A DNA stretch of 64,000 nucleotides from positions 6,944,001-7,008,000 of the forward strand of contig NC_063269.1 of the NCBI RefSeq assembly GCF_910591885.1. The letters are read 5' to 3'. Both the position numbers and the translations under genes were made by a program. This stretch comes from Bombus terrestris (lineage: Eukaryota > Arthropoda > Insecta > Hymenoptera > Apidae). The notes under the pieces were generated by a model. The model ran no database searches, had not been told where the DNA came from, and was given only the letters and a program-made list of their open reading frames with translations. The first letter of the stretch is position 1. Each line of letters starts with the position of its first letter. This document shows positions 10,920 through 24,622 of the stretch, one piece after another.

Positions 10920-13900
10920 ATTTTTTATTTTATTATATATTTATATTCCGACTAGTTGACGTCTGGATCGACTCGATTGCATCCTTACGTTCTACGCAAA
11001 TCAGTACAAGAAATGGTGACATGAGACTAAAATAGAAGAAGGTGCAAGGTTTACCGCACTGGCTATTAAGAGTCAGGTAAGCGACAGTTATCCTTTATAA
11101 TCCCAACAAATAAGCAGGTAGTTAGACAGGCAGTGATCAATCCGATGTTGCCAAACTAACTCAAGTTGTTATGTTAAATGCTGAAACTATGTGCACAGCT
11201 AGAATTTTTAAGGAAAAAGCCGATTGCCATTAACATGGAATTTTTGCACATGCACTTCCATGTTCGATGTTTAGAATCGATTCTGCAAAAATATCTCATA
11301 TATTTATTAACATCCCGTACATGTAGATATATTATATAAATTCGTATAATTAGAACGAACTATATCTCTGTTCTGTTTGCAGTTAAAAAAATAATGCTAT
11401 AGGAGAAATATAAATGCAAAAAGATCTGTATTTCTCCATAACTTCCCTTTATTGATAATTGCAACCATCACTTTCCATAAATGGATATATACCTTTGGTA
11501 TGTATGCCACGTAGTGCACCGCATTGAACATGTTGACCGAACAAAATGTCCGTAAAGTGTCAACTTCCCATATATCACGTGAAACATCTTCCAAATAGAC
11601 ATACCGGAGATGAATCATCTAGTCCTTTGAACCGTGTTCAGATATTTTCAATTACGTTTCACGTATCTATGTAACAGCCGCGAACTTGAAGCTTGTTGAG
11701 CAGAAAGCATTTGCTCGACAAGCTTGGCTATTAATCTCGATCGTTGCGAAACGATTGATTCAAGATCAATCGGTATTGTCTCTTGTTCTGTAAGCGCGCG
11801 GTATCTCGCTTTTCTGTACCGGCAATGGCTCGTAGTAGCACTTAGCAAGTGGGTGGTACCCGAGTAATCTTGTTCTCATACATAAAACATACAGAGCAGC
11901 ATTATATGTTGCCCTGCCTTCTTCTGAGTTATCGTCGAATGTGATTCGCGGTCACTGCTTTGCCTGATCCGCCGTCTGTCTTTACCGTATCAGCCAGCGA
12001 TTCGGCGTGTTTCAATTACTGCAAAGCGTAAACTATGACTCGAAATGGAGAGTAATGCTTGCTACAAGCTATATGCTCGTTGCAATTCTTCAGACTGTTG
12101 CAATACATTGTCGTAGCAATAAATTTGTACAGACGATACATAGCATTCATATTCATATGTCTGTGGAATTTCGTGTTTTCATTAGAAATATACGATTTGT
12201 AACAATCGTTTCCCGGCGATAGAATTAACAATCTGCTACCGGGATTATATATAGTTTATATATACGTATTATAAGAGAGAAAGAGAGAGAATCGAAATGA
12301 AAATACTTACCAATGTGTGAAGGAAGCTGGCAATCGTTGGAACGAACATTTATTAGTTGCTCTAAAAGAATTTTTTAAACATATCTTAATTGTAGCGTGT
12401 CATAGCGGAGGAGACTTCCGGATTATGATTTTCAAATAAATATAATAATTTCAAATTTTACTTTATTTTCAATTTTATTAAATTATATCGTTTTGAGGTG
12501 GAAATACAAAAACAAAATCCACATAGCGTCTCAACGTTGCAAGATAACCACGGTATCGAACAAAGAAGAAGAAAAGAGCTGAACGACGAGCGTATCCTCG
12601 TGATGCAGACATCTGCATATTATGCCCATATATTTACCGATATTTTAAATGGCGGAGCACAACCTATTATAGTGTTGACAGATTTGCACCAAGAAGGGAC
12701 CCGTGAAAAGGGACAGAAAGGACAAAATGATTGCCGAGAACAGAAGCAATCAACCTTTCTTCCTTCTCCGTTCCTGTCCATGTATTATCAACAAGGTCTA
12801 ACGCAGGAGCACAAAATACGAGTGATTAACGAGGTTTATCTTCGAAAATTGACATGACCAAATTCTACGCCGTTGGCACGAAATGGTTGAATATACAGGG
12901 TGTCTCGGATGTTTTAAATTATTCAGGAAATAATTCCAAATCAAAATGTCATAGGAACGCACAAAGCCTGATAATTAATTCTGATTAATTATTAGTGGGG
13001 TGGACGATCGAAATTTTGCAATTCATGCGGAATAACACACAACAAAAATTTGTGAAGTTACTTGCGAGCCACAGGAAACATTTAGAATAGATTAGACAGA
13101 AACGACAAGAAGTTTACTCGAAACCTGTATCTCACTTCTGTAATCGCCTAACGGAAAGATCTAAGCTGATGTCGATTGAAGTAGAAATTTTATTACGCAC
13201 GACCAAAAATTTGTACATTCGAAGATTTCAAACGAGATAATAGCTTCCGACAGTTTTAATTACTTTCTCAAGTAACTTTTCGAGCTTACTTTATTCTTTG
13301 GAAGCGTCGTGATATTTAAAAATCAAACGGTTTAAACTTCAAATCGAATCTTCGCGTATTATAAAATATAATGTTTCCAAGGATAGGGTATCGACAAATC
13401 TATTATATAAAATAAAGTTGCCTAACGCAATTAAACTATCAAGTATCGAGGGGAAAAACTAATCGGTAAAATAAAACAGAATCGCTACACGTGTATTACA
13501 CAATATTTGCATCAAGTATTTAAATTCTATTATTAATTTCATTTGAATTCAACAAGCTTTTAATAAAATCTGCATTTTACGTTATACGTAATTTCCAATC
13601 TGCGAAACTACTTCTCAGCATTCTAACCACGATTACCTTAACCACACCCAACATACGTCGACCCCCGTTCAGATTATTAAAAGGCCTCGATGAATTCCCG
13701 CGGTTGCGTCGATATTTTTAATCAATATCGATCACAGCCGGGTTAATTACAAGGGTGTAACGATGCAACGCGGGGAAAACGATGGGCACGCGAGCGAGTA
13801 ATAAATAAAACAGCCGGATGAATGAAAGCCAGTGATTTGAGTGCCACTGAGATGCACTCGGATAAGATTCGACCGATGAACGGTCCATTTGTAAGTGGAA

Positions 13901-16600
13901 TGTTATTAAGGCCGAAACGGTATACAGGTATTAAGCAGTGATATACAATTATTGCCACGTATCGATAATTATTGATTTGATGGAGACCAGCTACCCACGT
14001 AGCGCTCGATCCCGTGCCATGAAAATATGATCGTTTCAAGCTCGCCTAGACACCGTACCAGCAGCACGTTCCACGTGGGTGGATTGAATCGCTGCACGAT
14101 GATATTGCGATCGGCGTAGGCAGCAGGGCGCAATTATAGACGTAGATGTGCAAACAATGTATACAGAGAATACATCATCGAACAACGCGGCTTCCACTTC
14201 ATTAAGAAGCTGTTTCTTCTTCTTTTCTTCCCTCCCGCACTCTTTTTAAGCTCTCCTGTCGATTTACAACTCGATGGAAAGGATGATTCGTGGAAAATGA
14301 TTTGTGAGAAGAATAGTGTGTTGGAAATGACGAGTAGAGTTACGCGCGAGTCTTCACAGAGAGCTTTTATCATATGTATATTATTGGAAGCAGTTTGTGT
14401 CTCGTATGGTAGCTCGTTGTTTGAGTCGAATGGTAGAACGAGCTTGATATTGAATATCATTTGTATTTTTATATCTTATGCGTATTTGTATCTTTAGTAT
14501 CTCTTCGTAATTATTCTTTTTTTGCACGCAATACAGTATCGTTTTTCGTATTATTTTTTTATATTATTTTTACTGACGTGGAATTGTCTGCATACTGGGT
14601 CGTTTAAGTTCATGCAGGTTTTTTTAGGTTCCTATGTTTCAAAAAATCCACCAAAATTCTTGAATACTCCTTCAAGCTTCCAGAACATCATCCAACAGTT
14701 TTTGTTGTTACACGTTACCTTGGTTCTTTGAAGCAAAGCAAAATTGAAATAAAAATATGAGAAAAATGAAACATTATATAAAATTACTGCTCGAAAATGA
14801 TGCAGTATACAGGTGGAGGGTTAGTAAAGCACATATCATTATCTCTGTGAATGAAAAGTTATTCGTGGAACTTTGACAAGGAATATGTCGCTAGCATGTT
14901 ACATAAGGGGAATTTACGACTCGAGTAATATCTACCTGCAGCAAAATATTCATTTATGCAGAAAGTTAAAAACACAATGTTTTTCTTGGGATTTACTAGA
15001 GACACTTTCTCGAATGTCGCGATTGAAGTCTTTGGGAGAAACAAAGTCTTATGATGTTGAAATCGTGCTTACAACACGATGTAGTGACCTTTTCACTCGA
15101 TAAGACATGAACGTTTAACGCGTAAAATTGAAACAGGTAAAAACTAAATTGAGAATGTCATTGCGAGCGACACACTTTCTCATCTTGTTCCTAAGCAGCT
15201 GTCATATGCAAAATGTCAAAAGAAAGAATGGAAGTGGTAATACAATATGGAAATGTAAAGTATGTAAGGCATAAAAGAAATTAATTTTCACGAAGAATTA
15301 TTTTTTCTGTTATTATTTATTTCGACTGAAGCATCACACCAGAAACCTAAATAACGAACACTTCGTTCTTTCCATTTCTTAAAACTAATTTTCATAATTT
15401 TCATTTCTGTAATTCATAAATTTAACTTTCGCAAGATTGAAATTGATATTAAATTAACTTTCAGATTTATTTGATACCTACTACGTAAAAGTCGTGATAC
15501 TCCAATATCCATCTATGCAAGTGTTTAGAAACATCGCAAGTCTCTCCTGATAAACATAAAAATTCATTTGTAGCGTCATTATTTACAAAAGATAAGATTC
15601 GAATTTTTTTCCTCAAATCAATTCTAACTCGAACTTTGTACCCTATCCATTCTCTACAGTTTCCGTTTCATTAAGTTTTCGAGAAACGTGGTCGCGCCAT
15701 TGTATAACATCTACAAATTGTGCAGATCAACCGACACAAGCCAGTTTAAATATTCTGTGTGGAAACCGCTTAAATCTTTCGCGTTACGGGTAACCAATCT
15801 CTACCATACGAATATAATTTGCATATCATATTATCGATCGGAGTAAATCATTGCAGGTCGGCAGGCCAGTAGACTTGCCGGAAGAGAAGCTGATATTCCT
15901 CGATAACATTGATTCTTGATTATTCTCCCTTTAATTACGTCATTCATCTCAGCTATGAAAACAACTAATTAAGAGCAAAAACTTTCGTACGACGTTCACT
16001 AGATAAACTTCATGCAGAAATCAATCTTTGACGAGAAGTTCCTGAAGAAAGGAAGGAAACATATTCATTAACCATACTTTACTACCATAGGCGCCAAATT
16101 ATTATAGCGAAACATTAATTTCTCCTTGTTTCTCTACTGATGTGAATTAGTGGTTATCATTACGGTTATCGAGTATTAAACTGAGTACTATCCTTGCTGG
16201 TTATAATCTATCCACAACCGAAAATTTCTACAGGTAAACAAAGTATTTACCTACTATTAAAGCATATGACAGATGCAAAGGACTGTATCTACTTACTATA
16301 GTATACTTCATGACAAATATTATGTTCAAAAGCGGATTGGTACGGTTTGCTGTTAGCTTCAATTCCTCAATATTTATGACATAGAGGAGTTGACCAGTAG
16401 ACAAACTATAGAAATAATAATCGCAGCCAATACAGGATGCACTTTAACTTGAATAACTTTAATATTGTATAACTCGTATCAAGTTAACATGATGCAGTAA
16501 CTTTAAACTACAGTCTACAATTAATGATTGTGTGACGACTCAATGTAGTGTAAGTACTTGAAAGAATCTTATCGACAGTTACAGCAAGCTACATACAAGG
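10920..16600. other. Non-coding DNA without recognised genes
   Basis: No supported gene. The longest frames (about 85-119 codons, e.g. 12498-12857) start at non-ATG codons, or only later at an ATG, and show no domain. Around 12894-12912 there is a CAGGGTGTCTCGG motif that resembles end sequences of insect repeats. A GA-rich run occurs near 12274-12291. Patches near 11650-12000 and 13650-14130 are CpG-richer. Confidence 0.5.
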
Positions 16601-16604
16601 TGAG

Positions 16605-17020
16605 GGCGAATAACACGTACAAACTGTGCTGGAGGTGATTTCTTATGAAAAAATAAAAAAATATGGAATACAATTTTTCCATTTAAGTCTAGTTTTCGAT
16701 TTTCGAGAAAATCGAGTTTGAAGATTTATCAAATATGCTTGAACATGGTTAAGGCTTTTTCGGAATTTTTTCGGGAACAAAGCGTCTGTAGGAAAAGCTT
16801 CATTCTGCATTTTTGACTTGTTTTCATACGTCGAGTGACCTACTGTCGATTATTTAGTTCTATCTCGTCCGCAGTTACCTATGTTCAAGTATACTTGGTA
16901 AATTTTTAAATATTCGATATTTTCATTAACTAAGTCTTAAATAAAAAAAAATTGTTTCCGTATATTGTTCTTATTTTTTCATATGAAATCACCTCGTGCC
17001 CGCTTATACGTATTGTAATG
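16605..17020. mobile_element. Hairpin MITE, full copy (about 415 bp)
   Basis: The left arm contains GGTGATTTCTTATGAAAAAA; the right arm, read in reverse complement, contains GGTGATTTCATATGAAAAAA. Pairing continues inwards: left CAAATATGCTTGAACATGG pairs with right reverse complement CAAGTATACTTGAACATAGG. Both arms together are well over 100 bp, so the element could fold into one long hairpin. There is no coding capacity. The same sequence recurs at 17490-18306 and as one arm at 10659-10795, which marks it as a dispersed non-autonomous element. The superfamily is unknown, since I cannot make out a target duplication. Confidence 0.75.
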
Positions 17021-17489
17021 GCTGCGCCCTGTACATACATAGATCTACCATTACGTTACCTAAAACATTTTTAAAATACCATTTTCCGCAATCTGCAAAA
17101 ATCAACTCCCGAACGATTTTTACTCAAACAAAAATACACACGACTTTCGATACATCTCCGACCCATTTCCTCTAAATTCTATTTCAATTTTCTAACGCAC
17201 GTTCCCTATCTTTCTTACGTGTTCCACCATGTAACCCTTACCTAAGGCCTCGTGATATCGTTCAGCACGTGGCCATTCTATTTTAAAACAACCGCGTAAA
17301 CGACTCTCGGCAGTCTGATCCTAACATCGTTCTCGTAAATCAATTTATTTGCCGTGGCATGTTCAAGAGCGCCATTATCATTCGCAGTTTTACTCGTTCT
17401 TCGTGCCATATCGCCACGCCCTTGAGCACGCTTGTGAATTTCGCCTATCGTTGAGGAAAACCGGAAAACAGACGAATTATACCAAGTCC

Positions 17490-18306
17490 AGCCGAATAAC
17501 ATGTAAAAACGGACATGACGTCATTGCTTATATAAAATTTAATAAATAATGAAATATGCGTATATGTTTATTTATTTATTATTATTACTTTATTTATATT
17601 TTATTATTCCTCATATATATATATATATATGTATATATATGTAAATTTTATAGAATTCAAACTACCCGCCATCCGACATTCTTACTTTTGCTTTGTTTCG
17701 GCGGCAGCCATTTTGTTGCGTAGATTAGATCACGAGAGAATAATGGTAATTTAGAATTTAGAAAATTGATTCTCGATTTTCCAGGTTAAATTTGTAGTAG
17801 ATTTGTTACTAACTGTTATTGTATTTATTTTAATTTATTCCCAAAATAAACTCGATTTTTCAGAACCGATCGTCTGATTTATCCAAAGCATTTACGTTAT
17901 TACATCTAATATATATGCATGTATATATATATATATATGTATGTATAGAAGAAATAATAAAATTTGTTTAGACATACTGTCTCTTTTCAAATTTTTGTCA
18001 ATTTTTTCACAAGACGCTATGTTTCCGAGAAAAATAAATTTAAAAATTTATCATATGTATGCACGTACGAAGGCTTGGACGGAAAAATTGTGCTCTACAT
18101 TTCCGACCGATTTTCTCACATGCAGAATGTCCTACTGTCGATTACTTAGTCTTGTTTAGTGTGCAATTAGCCATGTCCAAGTATACTTGCTAAAATTTCG
18201 AATTCATTTTTCTCGAAAATGAAACCGAGAATAAACAATTGTATTCTATATTTCTTTTCTTATTTTTCCACAAAAACGTCGTGTTTGCTTTTGCATGTTA
18301 GACGAC
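17490..18306. mobile_element. Hairpin MITE, second copy, interrupted
   Basis: Outer ends: left GCCGAATAACATGTAAAAAC at 17491; right in reverse complement GTCGTCTAACATGCAAAAGC ending at about 18306. The inner part (about 17975-18215) matches the first copy, including the CCTACTGTCGATTA and CAAGTATACTTG segments. Between about 17560 and 17960 the element is split by AT microsatellites and by the second repeat listed at 17740-17900, so it is longer than copy one. Confidence 0.7.
17740..17900. repeat. Dispersed repeat (possibly LTR-like), copy 1
   Basis: It shares with 19140-19325 the ordered blocks GATTCTCGATTTTC, an AT-rich middle with TGTTATTG/TTATTGTT, then CTCGATTTT(T)CAGA, CGATC and TGA(A)TTATCCAA. 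It lies within the split MITE at 17490-18306, so it inserted later or recombined there. The pattern could be the 3' part of a long terminal repeat, but I see no internal retrovirus-like genes. Confidence 0.5.
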
Positions 18307-18929
18307 TAATGTCTACATACAGGTAGTCCAGGCTATCGTTGAAAAATATTTCCAACGACACATTACAATATCAATAAGAGAGAGGTTAAGTGAAATTTAT
18401 TGGCCACCTCAGCTTACTTCTTCTACGTTGGCATGTGCAAACACAAAAAGGAAAAATACAAATATGTTGGTTACAGGCAAGTATAAATTATATTATCCCT
18501 TTAATAGCACTGTTTTGGCCATGTGCATATTCTTATCTTCCTAGTGTTTTAAAAATAGGAAAGAAAGGAACCGCTATTACTAAGAACAACTGTTAGTTCG
18601 ACGTGTTTGCAATTTAAGTATTCTACCAAGAATTATGGAAAAAGGACCAGTTAGGCATTATATTTTACTACTTTATATCGTATATATATATATATCGCAC
18701 AAATCGCTCATAAAACTTTATGCTTGGATTATTGTCTTTTATTATATCTTGGATTATGTCTAGAATTATTAGACATCGTTCATTCTTTTTGCATCTGCAA
18801 AATGTGCAATAAACGCTGTCACCATATAAATCTTTTCTCCGTTTTCAGAGATTACCCATCAACATTCTGAACCTCTAATGTTATTCTAATAATGTTATAT
18901 ACATATACATGTAAACTCCCTAGAGTTCA

Positions 18930-19330
18930 TGTAGGATAGGGATTCTTTTTGTTTTACGGGTAGCACGACAGGCTGTGTTTCACGGACAGAGCGATCTTCC
19001 TTTGTTTTACGGACGACCATTTGAAGAAGCACGTTTTTCCCAAACGGACGGACACAGAGTTACATTAGAGACAGACAAGGTTACAGAATAGTTATTTAAG
19101 ATTTTAAAGACTGAAGAAGAAAGATCGGTAGCTCAGAACGTTGAAAATCGATTCTCGATTTTCAGGTAAACATTGTACCAAAGACTTGTTATTTCCCGTT
19201 TATATAATTATCGTTATTTATTGTTATAGACGCATATTAATTGTTGTTTATTTTTGTATTTTTAATTACTTCATAATAAAAACTCGATTTTCAGACTTCA
19301 GAATCGATCCCTGAATTATCCAATTATTGA
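18930..19330. repeat. Dispersed repeat (possibly LTR-like), copy 2
   Basis: This is the longer copy of the repeat at 17740-17900. The shared part is 19140-19325. Upstream are two imperfect direct motifs, TTTTACGGGTAGCACGACAG and TTTTACGGACGACCATTTG, about 60 bp apart. No coding capacity. Confidence 0.45.
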
Positions 19331-22300
19331 ACCTTATATACATGTACATATATATACATATTTCCTTTGGAATAGCATTCGAGGTTCAGAATGTTGATGA
19401 GTGATCTCTTATGATGATACACAGGAACATATTTATACACATATATAAATGAATAAATAAATAAGTGTATCTCTTGATTACTTGTGAATCGTTTTTCTTT
19501 CATAGGAATGTCGTATAACAAAGCAAAAAGAATCGTGCAAAATCTGAATTGAGAATGTCACCAAACTGTACTTGACCATTTATTACTCTGGCCGCACGTG
19601 CATATAATCACTCGTTGTCAAAGTTTCATGAAGGTTCTGGGAAAACGACCGGGGTTTGTGCCCAGAATATTATGAAAAGCGCAGAGAATCGAAAATTTCA
19701 ATAACTTATTGAAGTGACATAAACATAATTAAAACTAAAATGAAACTTTAATTGCTTAGGAAATTCTATTTCCGTCGTAGAGTATTTCCGGCTACTGTCA
19801 AGTGACCACATACTTTTATTTGAAACATAAAATGCACTACTGTTCTGTTATTTTAATAGTTTTACTATTTTTTCAAGAGCGATCTCATTCGAACAATTAT
19901 CTACTATTTCAACAATAAACGGTAGGGAAATAGAATCAATCCTCGTTAACCGGCAATTGATCGAAGAACAGTTAACCAAAGGATCGAATATAGCTGGCCG
20001 ACACGTGCCCTTGCGAACGTCAAGAGCATCAAAACAGATTTCCAATCGGCCACGTGTAGCTCGTGTATTTGCATCGAAATGGTCTATCGCGGACGGCGTG
20101 CAAAATAAAATTCGCGGACTCGTGTAGCATTAAATCATTTCGCTGGATACTCTGCCATGGCTTTATAATGGATCTGATAGCGGCGGTCGCCACACGCTCG
20201 TCTGCTCTCGTTGCTACCGGGGACAGTGGCAAACGAATAAACGACTCGCAGCCTTCCAGTCTGTCCAGAGAAAAGAGAAAAGAGTGGAAATCTCGACATT
20301 CCCCGGCTACTTGATATACGCGTTTAGCCCCGAGCTGGGGTCGCATTACGTGGTTCGCCTGCGACGATCAGGTACGTTCTAAGTACCTGAACGCGTGTTT
20401 CGTCTCTTCAACATTAATGTAGACTTAGATTAACTACTGACTTATCGTCGACGGCGAAATTAAAGTTAAAAATTAAAATTATATCAATTATATATCTAAA
20501 TTATATCTAATTACGAGTTGGCTATCGCATGTAATAAGATTCTGTACGTTCTATAAGCAGACATATTTTATTATGGTCTTTTAACAATACTTGAAAAATT
20601 TCTGAAATATTTACTAATAGATCGTGGACATTTGGATCAACTCATACCTTTATGAGAATAATTAAGTAAAAATAGATAGAAGTATGTTTGACCTATAGAA
20701 AAATATTTCTCTCGTATAGTTTACTTATATTATCCAGTAAACAAACATCTGTGTGAAGGAACACTACAGTTCGCGTATGAATCATCGATGACCTCACGAA
20801 ACAAACGACTCTTTCTTGAAGTAAACATTTCGATATGGAAAGAGGAGTTTAAAATTGTAGTAGCCTATTTGAACTTTCTGAAGAATCTAACGTTTTCTGT
20901 ACCTTATACGTTTATACTGTGGATCAAAAGACAACAAATGCTTTTTTCTGAAACATTTAATCAACAGTTAATAGAGTCAAAGAGCGATATACAAGTGGTA
21001 CGAAACGGGGAAGACAATAAGTTTATAAACAAGTGTACGGAAATACATGGCTAAAAGTGTAAGAAACGTCCCTTGTTTATCTAACAAAAAAGAGATAAAG
21101 AAGGTTGTCTTTCAAACAACATTCTCCACGTATCACAAATATTATCTTGTATTCCCTCTATTTCAAACAAATCTTTGAGCGTCCGATCAAAAAGATCGCG
21201 CTCCAACTAGCGTTCGCTAGTTTAAGAAAACATACACATCACAAAGACAGGGCTAGAAGGAAGAAAAACTAAGAGATTCGATCCGGTTGAAAAGTTATTC
21301 GTTTGTCTCAACAACACCCGTGGCGTTGGCAGTTAAAAGTCGGCCACTGAAAACCAGATTCCACGCCACTGTGTATACGCTATACGTACCACCCTCTCGC
21401 GAGAGCTCGAGCTCTGGCGCTCGCCGCCTCCGCGTAGGTGGAATTATTTTCTAGTAACGCGTACCACGTTACCACCCTGTAAATTAACCATCGACTGGAT
21501 CGTGTAGGCGTCGTCAATCGCATTATTATAGCACGCGGTAGTAAATTTAGCGAAATCACGCGGTCTAACGTTACAGATTCGACTACTTTTAACTTTTCAT
21601 CAACGAATCACTGTTCTTCGATTACTACGACCGCTACCAAATATCTATGGACTTATATCTTTTCAAACATTTATATAATCTTTTAACGAATCAATTGCTT
21701 TCAGAGAAGAATCGTAAAAAGAACGTTTGAACTGCCGGAATTTTGTTATTTGGACAGGTAACTCTCACAAATTTGGGGTAATGAAATTAATCGATGACTG
21801 GAGGAAGAAAAGAGAAAAGAGAGAAATAAAGCATTTTAAAATAGGCAAAACGAGCATAGATAAGTCAGAATATGAATTCTGCCGCGAGGCTTCGCTCCTA
21901 TTATCGAGCGTTCCAAAACAATGCATTCAGGATATCTTGTGGCAAATTACCACAGCATCCAGCTCGATCTAAACGACGATGGGTAGAGTGGAAGTGCACA
22001 GGGCATAAATCGTAGCTTATACATAGGTCAGAGTATAAATCGTGCGGTTCAGGCGCGAAAGCACCGGCAGGAGATATGGAGGGGCTGTACCGCGTTCTAT
22101 GGGAGTATTTCGAAATTCTTCCAACTCGCTGAAACAATGTAATAAGAATCCTGTCAAAGTATAGAGGAAACGCGGACATGAAATCTAGTGGACAATGGAA
22201 CGATCGATAAGTGTTCTAGATTAAGCAAATCATAGACGTACGTAAGTACGTATTTACATTTTTATTTTTCATGCTTTGTGTAATCAGTTGGTAAGGTTCA

Positions 22301-22515
22301 TAGGATAAAGGATGGAAGTATGATTTATATTTGGAAATTTGATATAATCATAATTTTAGAAGCTTGAGTTATGAAAATTTCAGCAATTTTCAAACTATAA
22401 TTTATTATACATAAATTAAATCAACGATATAACCGACTATGAAAGTACATATCAAAATTCTACAAATTCTCCAGGCTATCCTTCGTAATTACGTAACTCG
22501 TACTTCATATACCGT
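19331..22515. other. Non-coding DNA with CpG-rich patches
   Basis: No gene is supported. A CpG-rich patch spans about 20030-20400 and another about 21360-21540. Frames of 83-105 codons occur on both strands of the first patch, as expected for GC-rich random sequence, and none has a domain. Confidence 0.5.
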
Positions 22516-22518
22516 GAC

Positions 22519-22760
22519 TTTTTTTTTTTTTTTTTTTTTTAGATTTAGAGGCTGAATTTCACTTATGAGGCGGCGTTGACGCCGGGGTATCAGTATCCGA
22601 TGTTCTACGCGAAAAACTTGCGTTCTACCTGGTATCGACGATTTGACCTCTCGACTCGGCGTGTAAGTTGGCGCACTGGAGGCGAGAATTTATAAACCTG
22701 CAACTCGAGTCGAGCTCCTACCGTACTTTGCGGCGAACAACACACGTGCACTCTGTGTTC
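22519..22760 (-). mobile_element. Possible 3' end of a poly(A)-tailed retroelement
   Basis: Read on the minus strand, a GC-rich segment containing CCCCGGCGTCAACGCC and ending CAGCCTCTAAATCT is followed directly by 22 A residues (plus-strand T run 22519-22540). A poly(A) directly after a sequence unlike its surroundings is the mark of target-primed retrotransposition. The 5' limit is unclear; 22760 is a guess. A second T run of 17 lies at 22851-22867. Confidence 0.4.
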
Positions 22761-22867
22761 GGAAAACACGAACCCTTTCATTACGATGATTCGAATCAAA
22801 TCAAAACGAATTCAGTTGAATGAAACCGCGATCGTATCTGTCAGACTCTGTTTTTTTTTTTTTTTTT

Positions 22868-24600
22868 ATAAATGCAGTGTGTATGATTTACCATTTGGGC
22901 ATTTGATATATTTCTCAATCTGGTAAATGTAATAATTATAGGTTCGTAAATTAACATCACGAGTGTACCTCCAGCGAGTATTACTATAAACAGTTGTTCG
23001 ACAAACGATGAGACAGGTCGTGAAAAAATTTATTGAGATAGACAGCTAACACGATCGTGTCATGCGGGTATTACGAATCCGTTCTGCATCGATTTCATGA
23101 TTCGACGATAGTCGTATCATGTTGAACTTGAGTATGTTTATTAAATAGAGTATGAAGGACTAGGAAAGGTTAATTTTTTTAATTAACCTGTAACTGACAA
23201 TGTTTGATATATGCCAGTGGCTACAAAAGCATATGTGAATATCATTGTATTTATGATAAGATTTATATACTAATTAATTAAGTCCAAGTATGTATGTTGA
23301 ATATCGAATCGTTTAATAGCATGTTAAATATTTGAAAATACATAAAAAGGAAGATAATACATTATTGTTTATTAAATTCTAAACTCCTGTTTAACAAATA
23401 ACTTAGTAAAATTAATATATAATAAATAGAAGATGCATATAGCGTATATATTTTGTATATTTATTAAAAAATAGATTTCTTTGAAAAGTATACATATAAT
23501 AAAAGTATTAACAATAGAAGTGGCTTTAAATTACTGAAAAATGGAAGTCTAAAACTCCCAGAAGCTGCACGTAGTCCATTAAATATATGTTATAAAATAC
23601 TATAAAATATCCTGTACGTGTTCCCGAATGTACAGTCTCTTCCTTTCAACCATTAAACTGCATTCCATTCATTATTTATATTCTCATGATTTCTTGAAAC
23701 ATCTCATTTCCTTCTTCCTACCACTGACTTATAAAATGAATTCACAGTCGTTGACTGTTGCTGTGAAATACAATCGTATCTTTTAAGATGTCACCGTAAG
23801 TGGTTATTTCTGAGATGAAACACAGTAAAGCAAGGTCGTGTTGCAATTTACAAGGAAGAAATGCGGATGCTGCATAAAATCTGTATTATCAGTGAGTCAT
23901 GTCTCTATCTTTTAGATTCGTTATGGTTTAAACAACACGCTGCGTGCCTTTGCATCTGTTTTTTATTTTCTATTTATTCGCTACAGTAAATACTACGTGT
24001 AAACAAGATTCGTTGTCTCCGTCAGGAAAAATCAGTCATCTTATAAAACTTAAGAAATAATATAGTTGAGATCTTTTTAAACAATTGCATACTGAGATTT
24101 CTTTTCGTGCTTCTTAAATCTAACATTAAAAGGAAAAACAATGTTTGTGAAAGTAATAGAATATTTTCCATATATATATACGAATTATAAAATACACAAT
24201 TCTATAAATATATTGTCATTCTTTGATAGTATTTCTTTATTAATTATAATTTCCATTTTGTAGATTTAAATACTAACGATTTAGCAGTATTCCTATTAAA
24301 AATATATACTCCATATCTAGTTTAGAGATCACTGCATTAAGGATGAAATTTAAGGAAAATCATGACTTTAATGGAGAATGTATAGTTGATGTTTATTCTG
24401 ATAATAAAGCATATTGCTCTCCACAGTACCTTGACATTGTTCTGTATCAAATTACTTCCACCACGTAATTATTAAAAATATTAATTCATTGATTATTAAT
24501 AGGCTCACTTATTAGTAACTATTACTTCTGGCTTATTAGTCTGTGATATATGTACCACCTAATACTACTTAAAAATTTGATAATTATATATTCATATTAC
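22868..24600. other. AT-rich flank of the 786-codon frame
   Basis: No gene is seen. This is the 3' side of the minus-strand long frame. A plus-strand TTTATT at 24392-24397 gives an AATAAA on the minus strand about 225 bases after the stop codon and could be its polyadenylation signal. Confidence 0.4.
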
Positions 24601-24622
24601 TACTATCCCATATAACTTATGT

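Noticed and set aside
12498..12857. 119-codon plus-strand frame
   Set aside because: Begins with GTG, with the first ATG at 12603; no domain, no splice context and ordinary composition. Kept only as a weak possibility.
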